64,000 nucleotides of DNA from Candidatus Berkiella aquae (GCF_001431295.2 NZ_LKAJ02000001.1:2418001-2482000), one strand, 5' to 3'; shown: positions 45,854-54,955, counted from the stretch's first letter. Translations and numbers: made by a program. The notes: a model not told the origin generated them from the letters alone.

Positions 45854-46602
45854 GGCAAGTCACCTTTTAGCCATTTCTCTTCCAATTTTGCAATAGCCCC
45901 TTCTTGATGTAACTTGTCAATCGCTTGATTGATTTGTGCAACAAGGGGTGAATGCTTTTGAAAAGCGACGGCATAGCCACTTTCTGCTTTTTCGATAATT
46001 TGATACGAAAGTTGTTTGTTCTTCTGGCTGAAAGTCTGCCCTTGCACACCGTCCATTAGAACAACATCAACATGACCTGCTTTTAATGCCTCTATCGCTA
46101 AATTATTATTGTCCACAGCAATTATCTGAGTTGCGTAGCCATTGTTCTTTAGCCAAATTTCCATGACTGAGCCTAGCTGGCAGCCAATCTTCTTGCCGGT
46201 GAGTTCGGTTTTATTTTTAATGGCCTGAGATTCTTTAAAAACGACAGCAATACTATCGAAATGATAAGTGTCTGAAAAAACAAAGTGCTGTTTTCTCTCT
46301 GGGGTTACGGTGATGGTCGCAATAGCAGCATCGACATGGCCATTTTGTAATGCCGGTAAAATGGTACTGAATTGCATATCTTCAAAAACGGCTTCCTTTC
46401 CCAGCTCCTTGGCAATCAGTTGGGCTAATTCAATATCAAAGCCGTGTAATACCCCATTCACTTTATATTCAAAAGGTGGATATTCTGCACTGGTCGCAAA
46501 TTTAATAGTTTTGCCTTGGGGACTCTGCTCATAACCGACTAATATTGTCGCTATTAGAAGTAACAGGCCACCAATCAAAAAGACAGTTAACTTATTTTTC
46601 AT
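45850..46602 (-). CDS. Polar amino-acid ABC importer, substrate-binding protein
   Basis: The 250-residue periplasmic binding protein belongs to the SBP_bac_3 family (ArtJ/HisJ type). It has an N-terminal hydrophobic anchor (VFLIGGLLLLIATILV) with no lipobox Cys, then KFATSAEYPPFEYKVNG, GFDIELAQLIAKELG and DAAIATITVTPERKQHFVFSDTYH with the usual ligand-contacting residues. First gene of the importer-argG-argH operon, divergent from argR. Confidence 0.92.
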   Translation of the reverse strand: MKNKLTVFLIGGLLLLIATILVGYEQSPQGKTIKFATSAEYPPFEYKVNGVLHGFDIELAQLIAKELGKEAVFEDMQFSTILPALQNGHVDAAIATITVTPERKQHFVFSDTYHFDSIAVVFKESQAIKNKTELTGKKIGCQLGSVMEIWLKNNGYATQIIAVDNNNLAIEALKAGHVDVVLMDGVQGQTFSQKNKQLSYQIIEKAESGYAVAFQKHSPLVAQINQAIDKLHQEGAIAKLEEKWLKGDLP

Positions 46603-46669
46603 GATTACATATCCATTATTTATTCATTTTTTGAGTATAGAGACCCTCGCTTGTGAGATCAAGCCATTT

Positions 46670-46683
46670 TGAATATAATTTCA
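46670..46683. promoter_or_regulatory. Candidate ARG box (ArgR operator)
   Basis: TGAATATAATTTCA resembles the ArgR operator core (TGAATAATTATTCA-like inverted repeat), 36 bases before argR and 67 bases before the divergent importer operon. A second half-similar element (TTATTTATTCA) lies at about 46615-46625. It fits ArgR control of both units. Confidence 0.4.
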
Positions 46684-46718
46684 CTAACATAGATATATAG
46701 TCATAATTAGGGGATTGA

Positions 46719-47186
46719 ATGGCACATGATCATGTAATGGAAGGGCATATTTTGAACTTGATTCAAACGCATCCTATTTATGAGCAGGCAGAATTGCAGG
46801 AATTACTAAAAGAAAGAGGTTATGACATCCCTCAAGCAACGCTCTCGCGAAAATTAAAAAAAATGAAAATTGCTAAAGTCGATGGCGTTTACAAAGTCGT
46901 TCAATTTAACATGCCCGTTTTACCCCCCATCCTGAATATGCAAATTTCAGAATCAGGTATTGTGGTCTTACATGTTCATCCAGGGCAGGCAAGTAGTTTA
47001 GCTTATTATTTCGATCATAAATATGTTTCATTCTCTCAACAAAACCCAACAGATTCAGGTATTTTGGGTACCATAGCGGGTGATGATACGGTTATTCTCA
47101 TCATCCGTTCCAAAGCCGATTTACCAAAAGTATTAGCGCTCTTTCATGAAGATTTTCCTTATCTAGGAACATCGGCACTACTGTAG
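46719..47186 (+). CDS. argR: Arginine repressor ArgR
   Basis: The 155-residue regulator binds ARG boxes when loaded with arginine. The N-terminal winged helix (YEQAELQELLKERGYDIPQATLSRKLKKM) contains the ArgR recognition helix. The C-terminal hexamerisation/arginine-binding domain has GTIAGDDTVILIIRSK, with the Asp pair that binds arginine. AGGGGA precedes the start. It is divergent from the importer-argGH operon. Confidence 0.95.
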   Translation: MAHDHVMEGHILNLIQTHPIYEQAELQELLKERGYDIPQATLSRKLKKMKIAKVDGVYKVVQFNMPVLPPILNMQISESGIVVLHVHPGQASSLAYYFDHKYVSFSQQNPTDSGILGTIAGDDTVILIIRSKADLPKVLALFHEDFPYLGTSALL

Positions 47187-47237
47187 TGAATGTTCCCTCA
47201 GCAGCTTTTGCCCAAAGAAATAAAAGGATCTGGTTAC

Positions 47238-47753
47238 ATGTTAGAAAAAGCTGCTCTTCCTCTTCTACTACAAAAGACGATAGATTTAGTTTATCACCCT
47301 AATAGTTTTCAATGTTCGCAGCTACAAATAGTACCTGAATGTCGTGAATATAGTGGTTATCAATTTAAATTAAACAGCCTTTCGATCCAATTTAGAATCG
47401 CTAAAATAACACCCACAAAAATAGGACAGTTTGTTACGTTATGGAAAAGAATTGGCCAAGGCCCAATTCAGCCTTACGATGCTTCAGATCACATTGATTT
47501 TGTTGTGATTTGCACACAAAAAGATAATCAATTCGGGCAATTCGTATTTCCCAAATCAGTCTTACTAGATAACGATATTTTTTCTCACCACAATCAAGGC
47601 GGTAAACGAGCACTACGAGTGTATCCACGCTGGGATCAATCCAGTAGTAAGCAAGCGCAAAAAACACAAAGTTGGCAGTTAAAATATTTTTTAGAGATGC
47701 CAAATTTACAATCGGTTGATCACCAACTTGTTCGAACGCTCTATCAATTCTAA
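47238..47753 (+). CDS. MepB family protein
   Basis: The 171-residue protein has the MepB pattern: QIVPECREYSGYQFKLN near the front, RIAKITPTKIGQFVTLWKR, FVVICTQKDNQFGQFVFPK and GKRALRVYPRWD. The function of MepB is unknown; in Staphylococcus it is in an operon with the MepA efflux pump. The start at 47238 has AAAGGA about ten bases upstream; ATG 47190 is less likely. It follows argR by 51 bases. Confidence 0.8.
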   Translation: MLEKAALPLLLQKTIDLVYHPNSFQCSQLQIVPECREYSGYQFKLNSLSIQFRIAKITPTKIGQFVTLWKRIGQGPIQPYDASDHIDFVVICTQKDNQFGQFVFPKSVLLDNDIFSHHNQGGKRALRVYPRWDQSSSKQAQKTQSWQLKYFLEMPNLQSVDHQLVRTLYQF

Positions 47754-47763
47754 GGAAACACCC

Positions 47764-48183
47764 ATGAGTACTATTACTTATATACTCGATAGTAATCCCA
47801 CAACAGAAGATGACAAAATACTACGTGACGGCATTGTAAACTTCAATCGTGAGGTCGTTAAAGAAAAAGCAACGCATTTTAGTATTTTTGCTAAAGATAG
47901 TAATAACATTATTGGTGGGGCGCTTGTTTGGGAACATTCAGATGCATTATATCTAGATGTACTTTGGTGCGATGAAAATAATCGCAAACACGGCATCGGT
48001 TCGAAAATAATACAAATGATACAAAGCTATGCCAGAAATAAAAACCTACCTAAAATATTTGTTGATACCTTCGATTTTCAATCCGAAGCTTTCTACCTTA
48101 AACATGGATTTTATCGAATCGGCGTAATACCACAGTATTTGCTAGAACATGACAGGATTTATCTCAGAAAAGATATTTTCTAA
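47764..48183 (+). CDS. GNAT N-acetyltransferase
   Basis: The 139-residue enzyme has IIGGALVWEHSDALYLDVLWCDENNRKHGIGSKI, which contains the acetyl-CoA loop (RKHGIG), and a terminal AFYLKHGFYRIG strand, as in small GNATs acting on free substrates. AAGGAA precedes ATG 47764 by seven bases. It begins 11 bases after the mepB stop, so the two genes are likely cotranscribed. The substrate is unknown. Confidence 0.85.
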   Translation: MSTITYILDSNPTTEDDKILRDGIVNFNREVVKEKATHFSIFAKDSNNIIGGALVWEHSDALYLDVLWCDENNRKHGIGSKIIQMIQSYARNKNLPKIFVDTFDFQSEAFYLKHGFYRIGVIPQYLLEHDRIYLRKDIF

Positions 48184-48300
48184 AAAAGCACTTCGAGTTA
48201 TGCTTCCCCCATCTTTATCTCTAGCTTTCAACATCTCTATATGTTAGATTGCAAACTATAATTGTCCAATCGCCTGTAGATACACTAAATAGGAAACAAT

Positions 48301-49329
48301 ATGCTTCACGAAATCAATCTGTATGGGGAAATACTTAATGAACAAATGAAAGAAAATTTAATACAACGGATTGCATTGGCCAAAGAACAGAATCATCAAA
48401 TTATTATTGATCTCGGTGCAACTAATCTCACAAACGAATTATTAAGTGAATTGTTGCCTTTCCTAACCATTCCAGAAGTCACCGAATTAAGATTAGATGA
48501 TAATCCAGCTCTTACAAATGTCGGTATTAGTGAACTATGTGAGACTTTAAAAGAAAAACCTTCCTCTTTAAAAGCACTGAGCCTGTGTAATATTAATTTG
48601 GGATTAGATGGAGCGCTGACACTAGCCGAGCTGCTTAAGGATTATTCTTTAGAATCACTTGATCTTTCTTCTTGCCAAATTCCAGCAGATGGCATCCAGG
48701 CAATCACAATATCTTTAGTAGAACATCAACATCTTCAACATCTTAACCTGAACAGCAACCCTGTCAGAAAGGCAATTACTGCTCTTGGGGATTTATTACA
48801 AGTTAATAGAAAATTACAGCGCCTTTACTTAGCTGAATGTCAACTTGAAGAATCACTTGCAGCTGCTTTTGTTTTGGGCATAAAACAAAATGGTAGCTTA
48901 AAAGAAATCAATATCAGTGCCAATGAACTTTCAAACCAATTTGTTGAAGAATTTGCACAAGCCATCCAAGTTAATAATACCTTAACTAAATACCATGGAC
49001 CTGACACTGCAAAAAAAGAGATTGCCCACTATTGTTATCGTAATGAGTTATTACCTAGTAATGCACGTTGGCTAAATAGTTACAATCCTGAAGCAAGCAC
49101 AACTCAAAGAAGCATTGAACTTATAGTGGAATCCATACCACCTACTCCATCATTGTGCTTTATCAGTGGTCGCAAAGCTGTACAACAAGGCACACTCACT
49201 CCCGGTTCCTTTAATCTTCCCGAGGGTAGCCAATCACATTCACTTGCAACCGTACTATTTGAAGGTATTTATGAAGAGGCTGCGAAACATGTTCCCCCTT
49301 ATAAAAGATTCCGCAATACACACAATTAA
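48301..49329 (+). CDS. Leucine-rich-repeat protein (ribonuclease-inhibitor type), putative effector
   Basis: The 342-residue protein has about six LRR units of the ribonuclease-inhibitor type between residues 45 and 240 (for example VTELRLDDNPALTNVGISEL, LESLDLSSCQIPADGIQAI, LQRLYLAECQLEESLAAAF). These form a curved protein-binding surface. The C-terminal 100 residues are unrelated. There is no signal peptide. AGGAAA precedes the start. It lies just upstream of two related unknown genes on the same strand and may be cotranscribed with the first (20 bases). Confidence 0.78.
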   Translation: MLHEINLYGEILNEQMKENLIQRIALAKEQNHQIIIDLGATNLTNELLSELLPFLTIPEVTELRLDDNPALTNVGISELCETLKEKPSSLKALSLCNINLGLDGALTLAELLKDYSLESLDLSSCQIPADGIQAITISLVEHQHLQHLNLNSNPVRKAITALGDLLQVNRKLQRLYLAECQLEESLAAAFVLGIKQNGSLKEINISANELSNQFVEEFAQAIQVNNTLTKYHGPDTAKKEIAHYCYRNELLPSNARWLNSYNPEASTTQRSIELIVESIPPTPSLCFISGRKAVQQGTLTPGSFNLPEGSQSHSLATVLFEGIYEEAAKHVPPYKRFRNTHN

Positions 49330-49349
49330 TATCTAGGTTGAGATAAATC

Positions 49350-49886
49350 ATGTTAGATACACCAATCGTCAAAGTTAAAAATCCTCACGAGATCCGTTTT
49401 ATTCACCAAACAATTTCCCCTACCCTATCAAAACCAAAACCAGGTGAAAGCAAATGCCATCATTTAGATGCTATTGCACATGATGTGGCAACGCACCGCC
49501 AAAGCATGTTAGATTTTCCTCCTATTGAAATATTTTCAATTAGAGATCCTCAAAGCAATGAAAAAGCATATTATTCATTAAATAATAGGAAGCTTTATAT
49601 TGCTAAAAAATCGAGAAGCCAAGAAATTAATACCGTCAAAGCTACTTTCGAACAGATACTCCATTCGCTATGGAAAATGACCAGTCAAAGTGATGGTTTA
49701 AACTTTCCTACTCCTACACAATTAGGAGAAAAAGAGTGCAATCCCACTGGTTTATTACTTCAATTTAGAGACTTTATTAAAATACGCGCAACACTCTATC
49801 CATTAAATACCCCCAGAGGCTCTGAAACGCCTGCACAACGTATTGAAAGAGAAGCTCAGGAAGTTTTTAAATTAAAATCTCGATAA
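49350..49886 (+). CDS. Unrecognised protein, paralog of the next gene
   Basis: The 178-residue protein shares with the one at 50090-50686 the segments EIRFIHQTISP, FPPIEIFSIRDP, YYSLNNRKLYI and the LWKMTS region. The 'YSL-NNRRL' pattern followed by an acidic/hydrophobic strand recurs in polymorphic-toxin-like domains, but I cannot assign it firmly. There is no signal peptide. It follows the LRR gene by 20 bases. Confidence 0.6.
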   Translation: MLDTPIVKVKNPHEIRFIHQTISPTLSKPKPGESKCHHLDAIAHDVATHRQSMLDFPPIEIFSIRDPQSNEKAYYSLNNRKLYIAKKSRSQEINTVKATFEQILHSLWKMTSQSDGLNFPTPTQLGEKECNPTGLLLQFRDFIKIRATLYPLNTPRGSETPAQRIEREAQEVFKLKSR

Positions 49887-50089
49887 AAAGAAGTTCGTTT
49901 TTGAGGTGTTTTATTACCGTTTATCGATTTAAAACGCCTCTTTATCCCTCATATAAATAACCCTTTTAATTAACATACCATTTATCGCGTTAAAATCGCA
50001 GCGGTCGTTATTTGCTATCTTATTTACTCATCTCAGTGCTAATTTATTTACATAAAATTATATATAATACTTTACACGGGGAATCAATC

Positions 50090-50686
50090 ATGAATAATGG
50101 TCCAAAAACTCAACGTCCTATTAGAGCAGCAGATCCAAGAGAAATCCTTTGGTTACATCAAACGATTTCACCAAGTTTTGCTCAAGGTGCACCAGCACCG
50201 ACGCCTTCTGATCCATTGCGAAAATTACCTGGCGAACGAGTGGCAAAAGTTGCGAATGATATTAAAATGGACCCTAAAATCGCACAAAAATTCCCACCAT
50301 TACAGGTTTTTGAATTAACTGATCCTGATACTGAAGAAAAATATACCTATAGTTTAAGCAACCGACGCTTAACTGCGTTTAGAAGTGCTGGCATTACTGA
50401 CGTCAATGTACAAAATGCTGAATTTTCGCAAATTGCCCATTCATTTTGGAAAATGACTAGTATTGATGGTGGATTTACTCAACCGCAGCAAACAAGCATT
50501 GCTTCAAATAAAACTAGTGAACCCAATGAACAGTCGACTTTAGGTAAATTCAAACGCCACATGTCTCGCTTAAGCTATCAATATGAAAACTATTGCAGAA
50601 CAAATGGTATTGTAGGCGATGAAAAAGACACCTATATTACGTCTCGTTTAGAAGAGCAAGCAAAATTACGTTTTAAATTGAAATAA
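50090..50686 (+). CDS. Unrecognised protein, paralog of the preceding gene
   Basis: The 198-residue protein starts at 50090, preceded by GGGGA. It is related over about 110 residues to the 178-residue product upstream: EILWLHQTISPSF, FPPLQVFELTDPD, YSLSNRRLTAFRSAG, VNVQNAEFSQIAHSFWKMTS. The last 60 residues are a charged helical extension. The 'SLSNRRLTAFRSAG' core suggests a small catalytic or toxin-like fold. It ends at a strong hairpin. Confidence 0.6.
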   Translation: MNNGPKTQRPIRAADPREILWLHQTISPSFAQGAPAPTPSDPLRKLPGERVAKVANDIKMDPKIAQKFPPLQVFELTDPDTEEKYTYSLSNRRLTAFRSAGITDVNVQNAEFSQIAHSFWKMTSIDGGFTQPQQTSIASNKTSEPNEQSTLGKFKRHMSRLSYQYENYCRTNGIVGDEKDTYITSRLEEQAKLRFKLK

Positions 50687-50692
50687 TCAAAT

Positions 50693-50726
50693 CAGTAAAG
50701 AGCCTGATTTTGCAGGCTCTTTACTG
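50693..50726. terminator. Strong bidirectional hairpin
   Basis: A perfect 14-bp stem: CAGTAAAGAGCCTG (50693-50706) with CAGGCTCTTTACTG (50713-50726) and a 6-base loop. It lies between the convergent paralog gene and kinase gene, six bases after the former's stop. Confidence 0.8.
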
Positions 50727-50766
50727 CTTACTTAAGAAAACCTATCTATACATCTACTTTATCATC

Positions 50767-52152
50767 CTAAAAAGCGTTACTACGCAATCTAGTTGATGTT
50801 GTCGTTGTTGCAGTGGGCTCATTTAAATCATCTTGTTGTTGAATAGGTGGTTGCTGTTGCTGTAATGCAAGTGCGTTCAATATAGGAGGAGGTACTGGTG
50901 TTACGATAATTGGCAACGGATTGTTATTTTCTTCATATCCATCCAGATTCCTTTGATATTTTTCTGCAATAATAGATTTAAAAATACTCATTTTGACGTT
51001 TATTAATGCTTCTCTGAAGATAAATTCAATTTTCTTAAATTGAGACAAAGTGGGACGTTTTTCAGGACTCTCTTCTGTCATCTGAATAATAATGTATTGC
51101 GCGAGTTTTCTTAATTCATGAATTGAAGCAACATCCCCCTCTTTTGCTAGTCTGTTAATATTGGCTGCCGTATCAAGAATATTTTGATTGAGTGTTTGCC
51201 CTTTTAAATCAACAATTAGTACATCTGGCATCATATTAATAATATCATTAAAGGTCGGATGCACGAGTCTATTGCTTCGTTGATTATCTTGATTAAACAT
51301 CTTCAATTTTGCTTGAAAATTTTCATCTGTTAATATTTCAGCAAAAACAATGCCTAGCGACCAAAAATCACTCTGATAGCAATATTTTTCACGCTGATGA
51401 ATTTCAGGAGCAATGTAGCCAAAAGTACCCACAAATTGACCTAAATCTTGTTGTTCTCTTTCATCTTTACTATGTGGATCAATTGCCGTTCCAAGATCAA
51501 TAAGCTTCAATGTATAATAATTAAAGTTTTTTGAACAAACCAGGTTGTCGCTTTTTATATCGCGATGAGCTAATTTTGCATTTTCATGCAAATCAATGAT
51601 TTCATTCATGCCAGAAAGTATTAAAGAAAATCTTTTAATCAGGTTCATCTGCTTTTTATATTTAAATCGCCCGATTGATTCTTTATCTTTGTTGCGATCC
51701 ATTTCATACAATTCTTCTAGTAAATTTTCACCTTCACAATATTCCATCAATGTATATTGATTTTTGGTATTATCTTGTGCTAAACCTAATAATTTTTTAG
51801 CGATGAATAGATTTTGTCGCTCTCTATGAAGATCGTCTTCAAAGTTCATACCATGAGGTTGCTGAATTTTTATCGCCACTACATCAGTTGAGTCCACGTT
51901 TTTGGCCATGACGACTCTACCCTGGGCACCTTCACCTATTTGATTAGCTGAGTCAAAGGAATAAACTCTCACTTTTTGTGTGTTTGGATTTTTAGCCACA
52001 ACCAACGTAAGCGTGTTATTACCATTTTTAATCTCGGTAACCGCTCCAATATTTGTGACATTGGCTTTTAAATTTTTAGCCCCTTCTTTGAGTATTGGAT
52101 TTTCTGAAATTATTTTTTTACTCGCCTTTTGTATCCCAAACTGTATCCCCAT
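50767..52152 (-). CDS. Eukaryotic-like Ser/Thr protein kinase, putative effector
   Basis: The 461-residue protein has a complete Hanks-type kinase domain at about 67-375. The glycine loop is IGEGAQGRV (72-80), the ATP Lys is K95 in VAIKI, the catalytic loop is HRDIKSDN (196-203, Asp198), the DFG equivalent is DLG (219-221), and GTFGYIAPE is at 242-250. All catalytic residues look present, so activity is likely. Residues 1-65 and the Gln/Pro-rich tail (QQQQPPIQQQ) are extra. There is no membrane segment or PASTA domain. GGGGA precedes the start. It shows no close similarity by eye to the kinase at 31566-32825 outside the motifs. Confidence 0.82.
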   Translation of the reverse strand: MGIQFGIQKASKKIISENPILKEGAKNLKANVTNIGAVTEIKNGNNTLTLVVAKNPNTQKVRVYSFDSANQIGEGAQGRVVMAKNVDSTDVVAIKIQQPHGMNFEDDLHRERQNLFIAKKLLGLAQDNTKNQYTLMEYCEGENLLEELYEMDRNKDKESIGRFKYKKQMNLIKRFSLILSGMNEIIDLHENAKLAHRDIKSDNLVCSKNFNYYTLKLIDLGTAIDPHSKDEREQQDLGQFVGTFGYIAPEIHQREKYCYQSDFWSLGIVFAEILTDENFQAKLKMFNQDNQRSNRLVHPTFNDIINMMPDVLIVDLKGQTLNQNILDTAANINRLAKEGDVASIHELRKLAQYIIIQMTEESPEKRPTLSQFKKIEFIFREALINVKMSIFKSIIAEKYQRNLDGYEENNNPLPIIVTPVPPPILNALALQQQQPPIQQQDDLNEPTATTTTSTRLRSNAF

Positions 52153-52280
52153 AAATATATCCCCAACTAACTAAATGATGAAAACTGTAAACTAGAATAA
52201 GATGGATGACTAGATCGTTTTACCTGGCAAGAATTCTGGCAAGTCACAGAAACTGGGGTGTAAAGCAGTTTAAAAATGAC

Positions 52281-52313
52281 AAAAAAAAGCGATGTAACAA
52301 CATCGCTTTTTTT
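52281..52313. terminator. Bidirectional rho-independent terminator
   Basis: A run of A, then GCGATGT-AACA-ACATCGC, then seven T (52307-52313). This is a textbook intrinsic terminator in both directions, 14 bases after the stop of the minus-strand exported-protein gene. Confidence 0.88.
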
Positions 52314-52326
52314 AATTTAATAAAAC

Positions 52327-52704
52327 TTATTTACTAAGTTCTTCATAACCGAAAATACGAATAAAAACAGCTTCGTCTTCAGTTTGCTTTTTGTTTCGCT
52401 CGTGAATTTTTTCTTTCAATTTGTCAGCATGTGCTTGCATTTTAGTTTTAAAATTCTGCTTATCTTGTTCTGACATACCATCCCATTTTTTCTTAATATT
52501 GGCATTAAATTCCTTGCGTTGTTCTGGTGTCATTTTTTTATATTTATCTTTCGCAGCTTTAAAATCGACCGCATCTGAAGTTGTCGACGCTTTTTCAGTT
52601 GTTTGGGTAGGGGTTGTCGCTGTTGTTGCATTATCAGCAGCAATTGCTATTGAAGACATACCAAATCCTGCTAATAATAAAACGGCAAGTGCTTGTTTAT
52701 TCAT
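52327..52704 (-). CDS. Small exported charged protein (DUF3106-like)
   Basis: The 125-residue protein has a signal peptide (MNKQALAVLLLAGFGMSSIAIA, cut before ADNATT), a Thr/Ala-rich linker, and a lysine-rich helical region with a motif like KKMTPEQRKEFNANIKKKW and GMSEQDKQNFKTKM. This resembles periplasmic Spy/DUF3106-type heptad proteins. The start at ATG 52704, five bases after GAGG, is preferred over the one immediately before it. It is probably periplasmic. It has its own terminator. Confidence 0.65.
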   Translation of the reverse strand: MNKQALAVLLLAGFGMSSIAIAADNATTATTPTQTTEKASTTSDAVDFKAAKDKYKKMTPEQRKEFNANIKKKWDGMSEQDKQNFKTKMQAHADKLKEKIHERNKKQTEDEAVFIRIFGYEELSK

Positions 52705-52831
52705 CATAACCTCATCATTAATGTTACCTTAGCAACCTACAAAGATAGCTGCTTTTTGACAAGCATGGGGATTTTTCTAGGACATTTTTACAGTAGACCA
52801 ACAATAAACGTTTGATTATTAATGAAAAATA

Positions 52832-54955
52832 TTAAAGTTGAACGCTACAACCCGCTTTGATATCTCTTTTTTGGTTGTTCAATGTATCAATAGGTAGAGA
52901 TTGAGCTGCTTGTGAATGAGGGGAAGAAAAAATCATTAACTTACTGGTTGCATCTAATAATCTATTAAAGACAGCCTCTTCCAATAGCCTTATTATATGA
53001 GGTTCTTTGGCATAATCAAAGACTGATTTCATTGCATGATCTAATGGTTCTAAACTTGCTCCTGCTTCAAGTAGTCTGTGCACCATTAAAGTATTATCTT
53101 CGATAATTGCCGCCATCAGTGGCGTGATGCCATACAAATTAGGTTTGTTAATATCTAGATCTTTTCTGGCAAAAAAAGCATCGATTATTTCTGAATCAGG
53201 ACGATAAGCACAAGCAGAAATCAACGGTGTATCGCCATAGATATCTCCTTTATTAATATCCCATGCAAAATTATGTAACAATCCCATTGCATATTCTTTA
53301 TTAAGATATCCTATACTACAATGAAGTAAGCTCTGACCATAATGATCGTAATCTTCTAATTTTAGCCATCCCTCTGATAGAAGATAAGTGAAAAAGCCAG
53401 GCTCTGATTGTTCTAGTTCAAAGTAATTAATGTCGCACGCAATACGTCCTTCCAATAATTGTGTCTCTTTGAATAGCTGTAAGCAAGCACGATTTTGTAG
53501 TCTAATTGCCATCTGTATGGGTGAAGCGTTATGACAATCTAGAAAGAATAGTTGTAAGGGATTATGCGTTAATTCATAACGAACCGTATCTAAATCATTT
53601 CTTAATACGGCTTGATGTAATTTTGTAAAATTATTAGGGGAGAAGTCCGCATCCTTTTCGTGAACGGTTTCTTCCATTTCAGGGACGATTTCATCTTTCT
53701 CATAAAATTTATAGGCATTAATAGAACTGAAACGAATAGTATCATTTTCAAATGATCCATCTGGCATATACCAAAACTTAATGATATGTTCTGCCAAGCT
53801 TTCTGCTGTATCGTATGTTCCCGTTTTTTTACGCAAATTAGAGTCATAATATTTATATTTACCTTCTTTGGTAATTTGCAAACTGGCAACATGCCCTGTG
53901 CCAAGAAACTCTATACTCGCTCCTCTATATTGTGAAAAAAGTTCAAGCATTTCTACTAATTGCGTTTTAGTAACAACAAGATCAACAAAGCAAAATAAGT
54001 GTCTTAAAGTTCTATCTCGCGTTGCATCTTTCATCATATTATATTGCAATACGCGCTGTGCTTGCCCCCAACCCATCAGCTTTAGTGCATTAGTTGCTTT
54101 TGTTGTGAATTGAAACAAAATCAAATCATTGAGTACCTGCTCGAACAACTCTTCTCTGTTCTTAAATATCGAACGCAATGAAGCTGGCAATTGCGTTTCT
54201 TGCAAAGTTTCTGCTGTTTCATCCCAAGCTTCGATAACAGATAAAATATCATAAAATTCATCTTCTCTATCGACTGAAGCATAGATAAGAAAGAGAAAAG
54301 ACCAACCACCACAGTTGCCGTCCATATCAAGAAAATCTTCAGCTTTTCTATTTCTCATTTGCTGAAACAAATATAGTTTTCGGTTTAAATTTGTTTGTTT
54401 TAAATTCTTTAGCTTAATACCATAGCCTGGTATTTGCGTAACATCATCAGGAGCATTTGGCATCAATGCATAAATCGCGCCATCATTTTCATTTTGAAGT
54501 GCAAAATCTAGAGGGGTTCTTCCATATAAATCAGGAACATTCAGAAGCGAATTGAGCTCATCATTTTGCATGATATAAGCAATAATATTTCCTTGATTAT
54601 GCTTTGCTGCAAAGTGTAATATATTTCTATTCTTAAAATCCGTCTCAGTCGCTACCTTCATACCAAAGAAGGATATTAAATATTTTATAACACTTAAGTT
54701 GCCTTGTAGTGCAGCAACATGCATAGGTGTTTCACCATAAGGACTGGGAAGATTGATAGCTCCTTCATTTATTAATGATTTGACTGCATCGAGCGCATCA
54801 AAGTCTGCCGCATGATGAAGTGCAGTTTCACCATTTTTATCGCAAGCATTTATATTACCCAAGGAACACAGCTTCGCTGCAAATTCAGGTTCAAGGATCC
54901 CTCGACTTTCCAGACTTTTAACAAGTGGAACGATGCCAAATTGACCACCAATCAT
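52832..54955 (-). CDS. Ankyrin protein with predicted papain-like cysteine-protease domain (paralog 3, rearranged order)
   Basis: The 707-residue protein is related to those at 6150-8384 and 12388-14535, but its domains are ordered differently. Ankyrin repeats come first (residues about 40-165, for example NGETALHHAADFDALDAV). The protease-like domain follows (about 175-430), with Cys215 in GNCGGWSFLF, His355 in GTGHVASLQITKEGK and Asp371 in KYYDSNLR. A second ankyrin block lies at about 450-680. His-Asp spacing (16) is the same as in the paralogs and Cys-His spacing is 140. There is no Ser-rich tail. No strong ribosome binding site is seen. Secretion is inferred. Confidence 0.7.
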   Translation of the reverse strand: MIGGQFGIVPLVKSLESRGILEPEFAAKLCSLGNINACDKNGETALHHAADFDALDAVKSLINEGAINLPSPYGETPMHVAALQGNLSVIKYLISFFGMKVATETDFKNRNILHFAAKHNQGNIIAYIMQNDELNSLLNVPDLYGRTPLDFALQNENDGAIYALMPNAPDDVTQIPGYGIKLKNLKQTNLNRKLYLFQQMRNRKAEDFLDMDGNCGGWSFLFLIYASVDREDEFYDILSVIEAWDETAETLQETQLPASLRSIFKNREELFEQVLNDLILFQFTTKATNALKLMGWGQAQRVLQYNMMKDATRDRTLRHLFCFVDLVVTKTQLVEMLELFSQYRGASIEFLGTGHVASLQITKEGKYKYYDSNLRKKTGTYDTAESLAEHIIKFWYMPDGSFENDTIRFSSINAYKFYEKDEIVPEMEETVHEKDADFSPNNFTKLHQAVLRNDLDTVRYELTHNPLQLFFLDCHNASPIQMAIRLQNRACLQLFKETQLLEGRIACDINYFELEQSEPGFFTYLLSEGWLKLEDYDHYGQSLLHCSIGYLNKEYAMGLLHNFAWDINKGDIYGDTPLISACAYRPDSEIIDAFFARKDLDINKPNLYGITPLMAAIIEDNTLMVHRLLEAGASLEPLDHAMKSVFDYAKEPHIIRLLEEAVFNRLLDATSKLMIFSSPHSQAAQSLPIDTLNNQKRDIKAGCSVQL

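Noticed and set aside
52832-52867. C-terminal Cys in GCSVQL as a CaaX box
   Set aside because: The Cys is at position -6 (GCSVQL, five residues from the end counting Cys) and not at -4, so it does not fit a prenylation motif.
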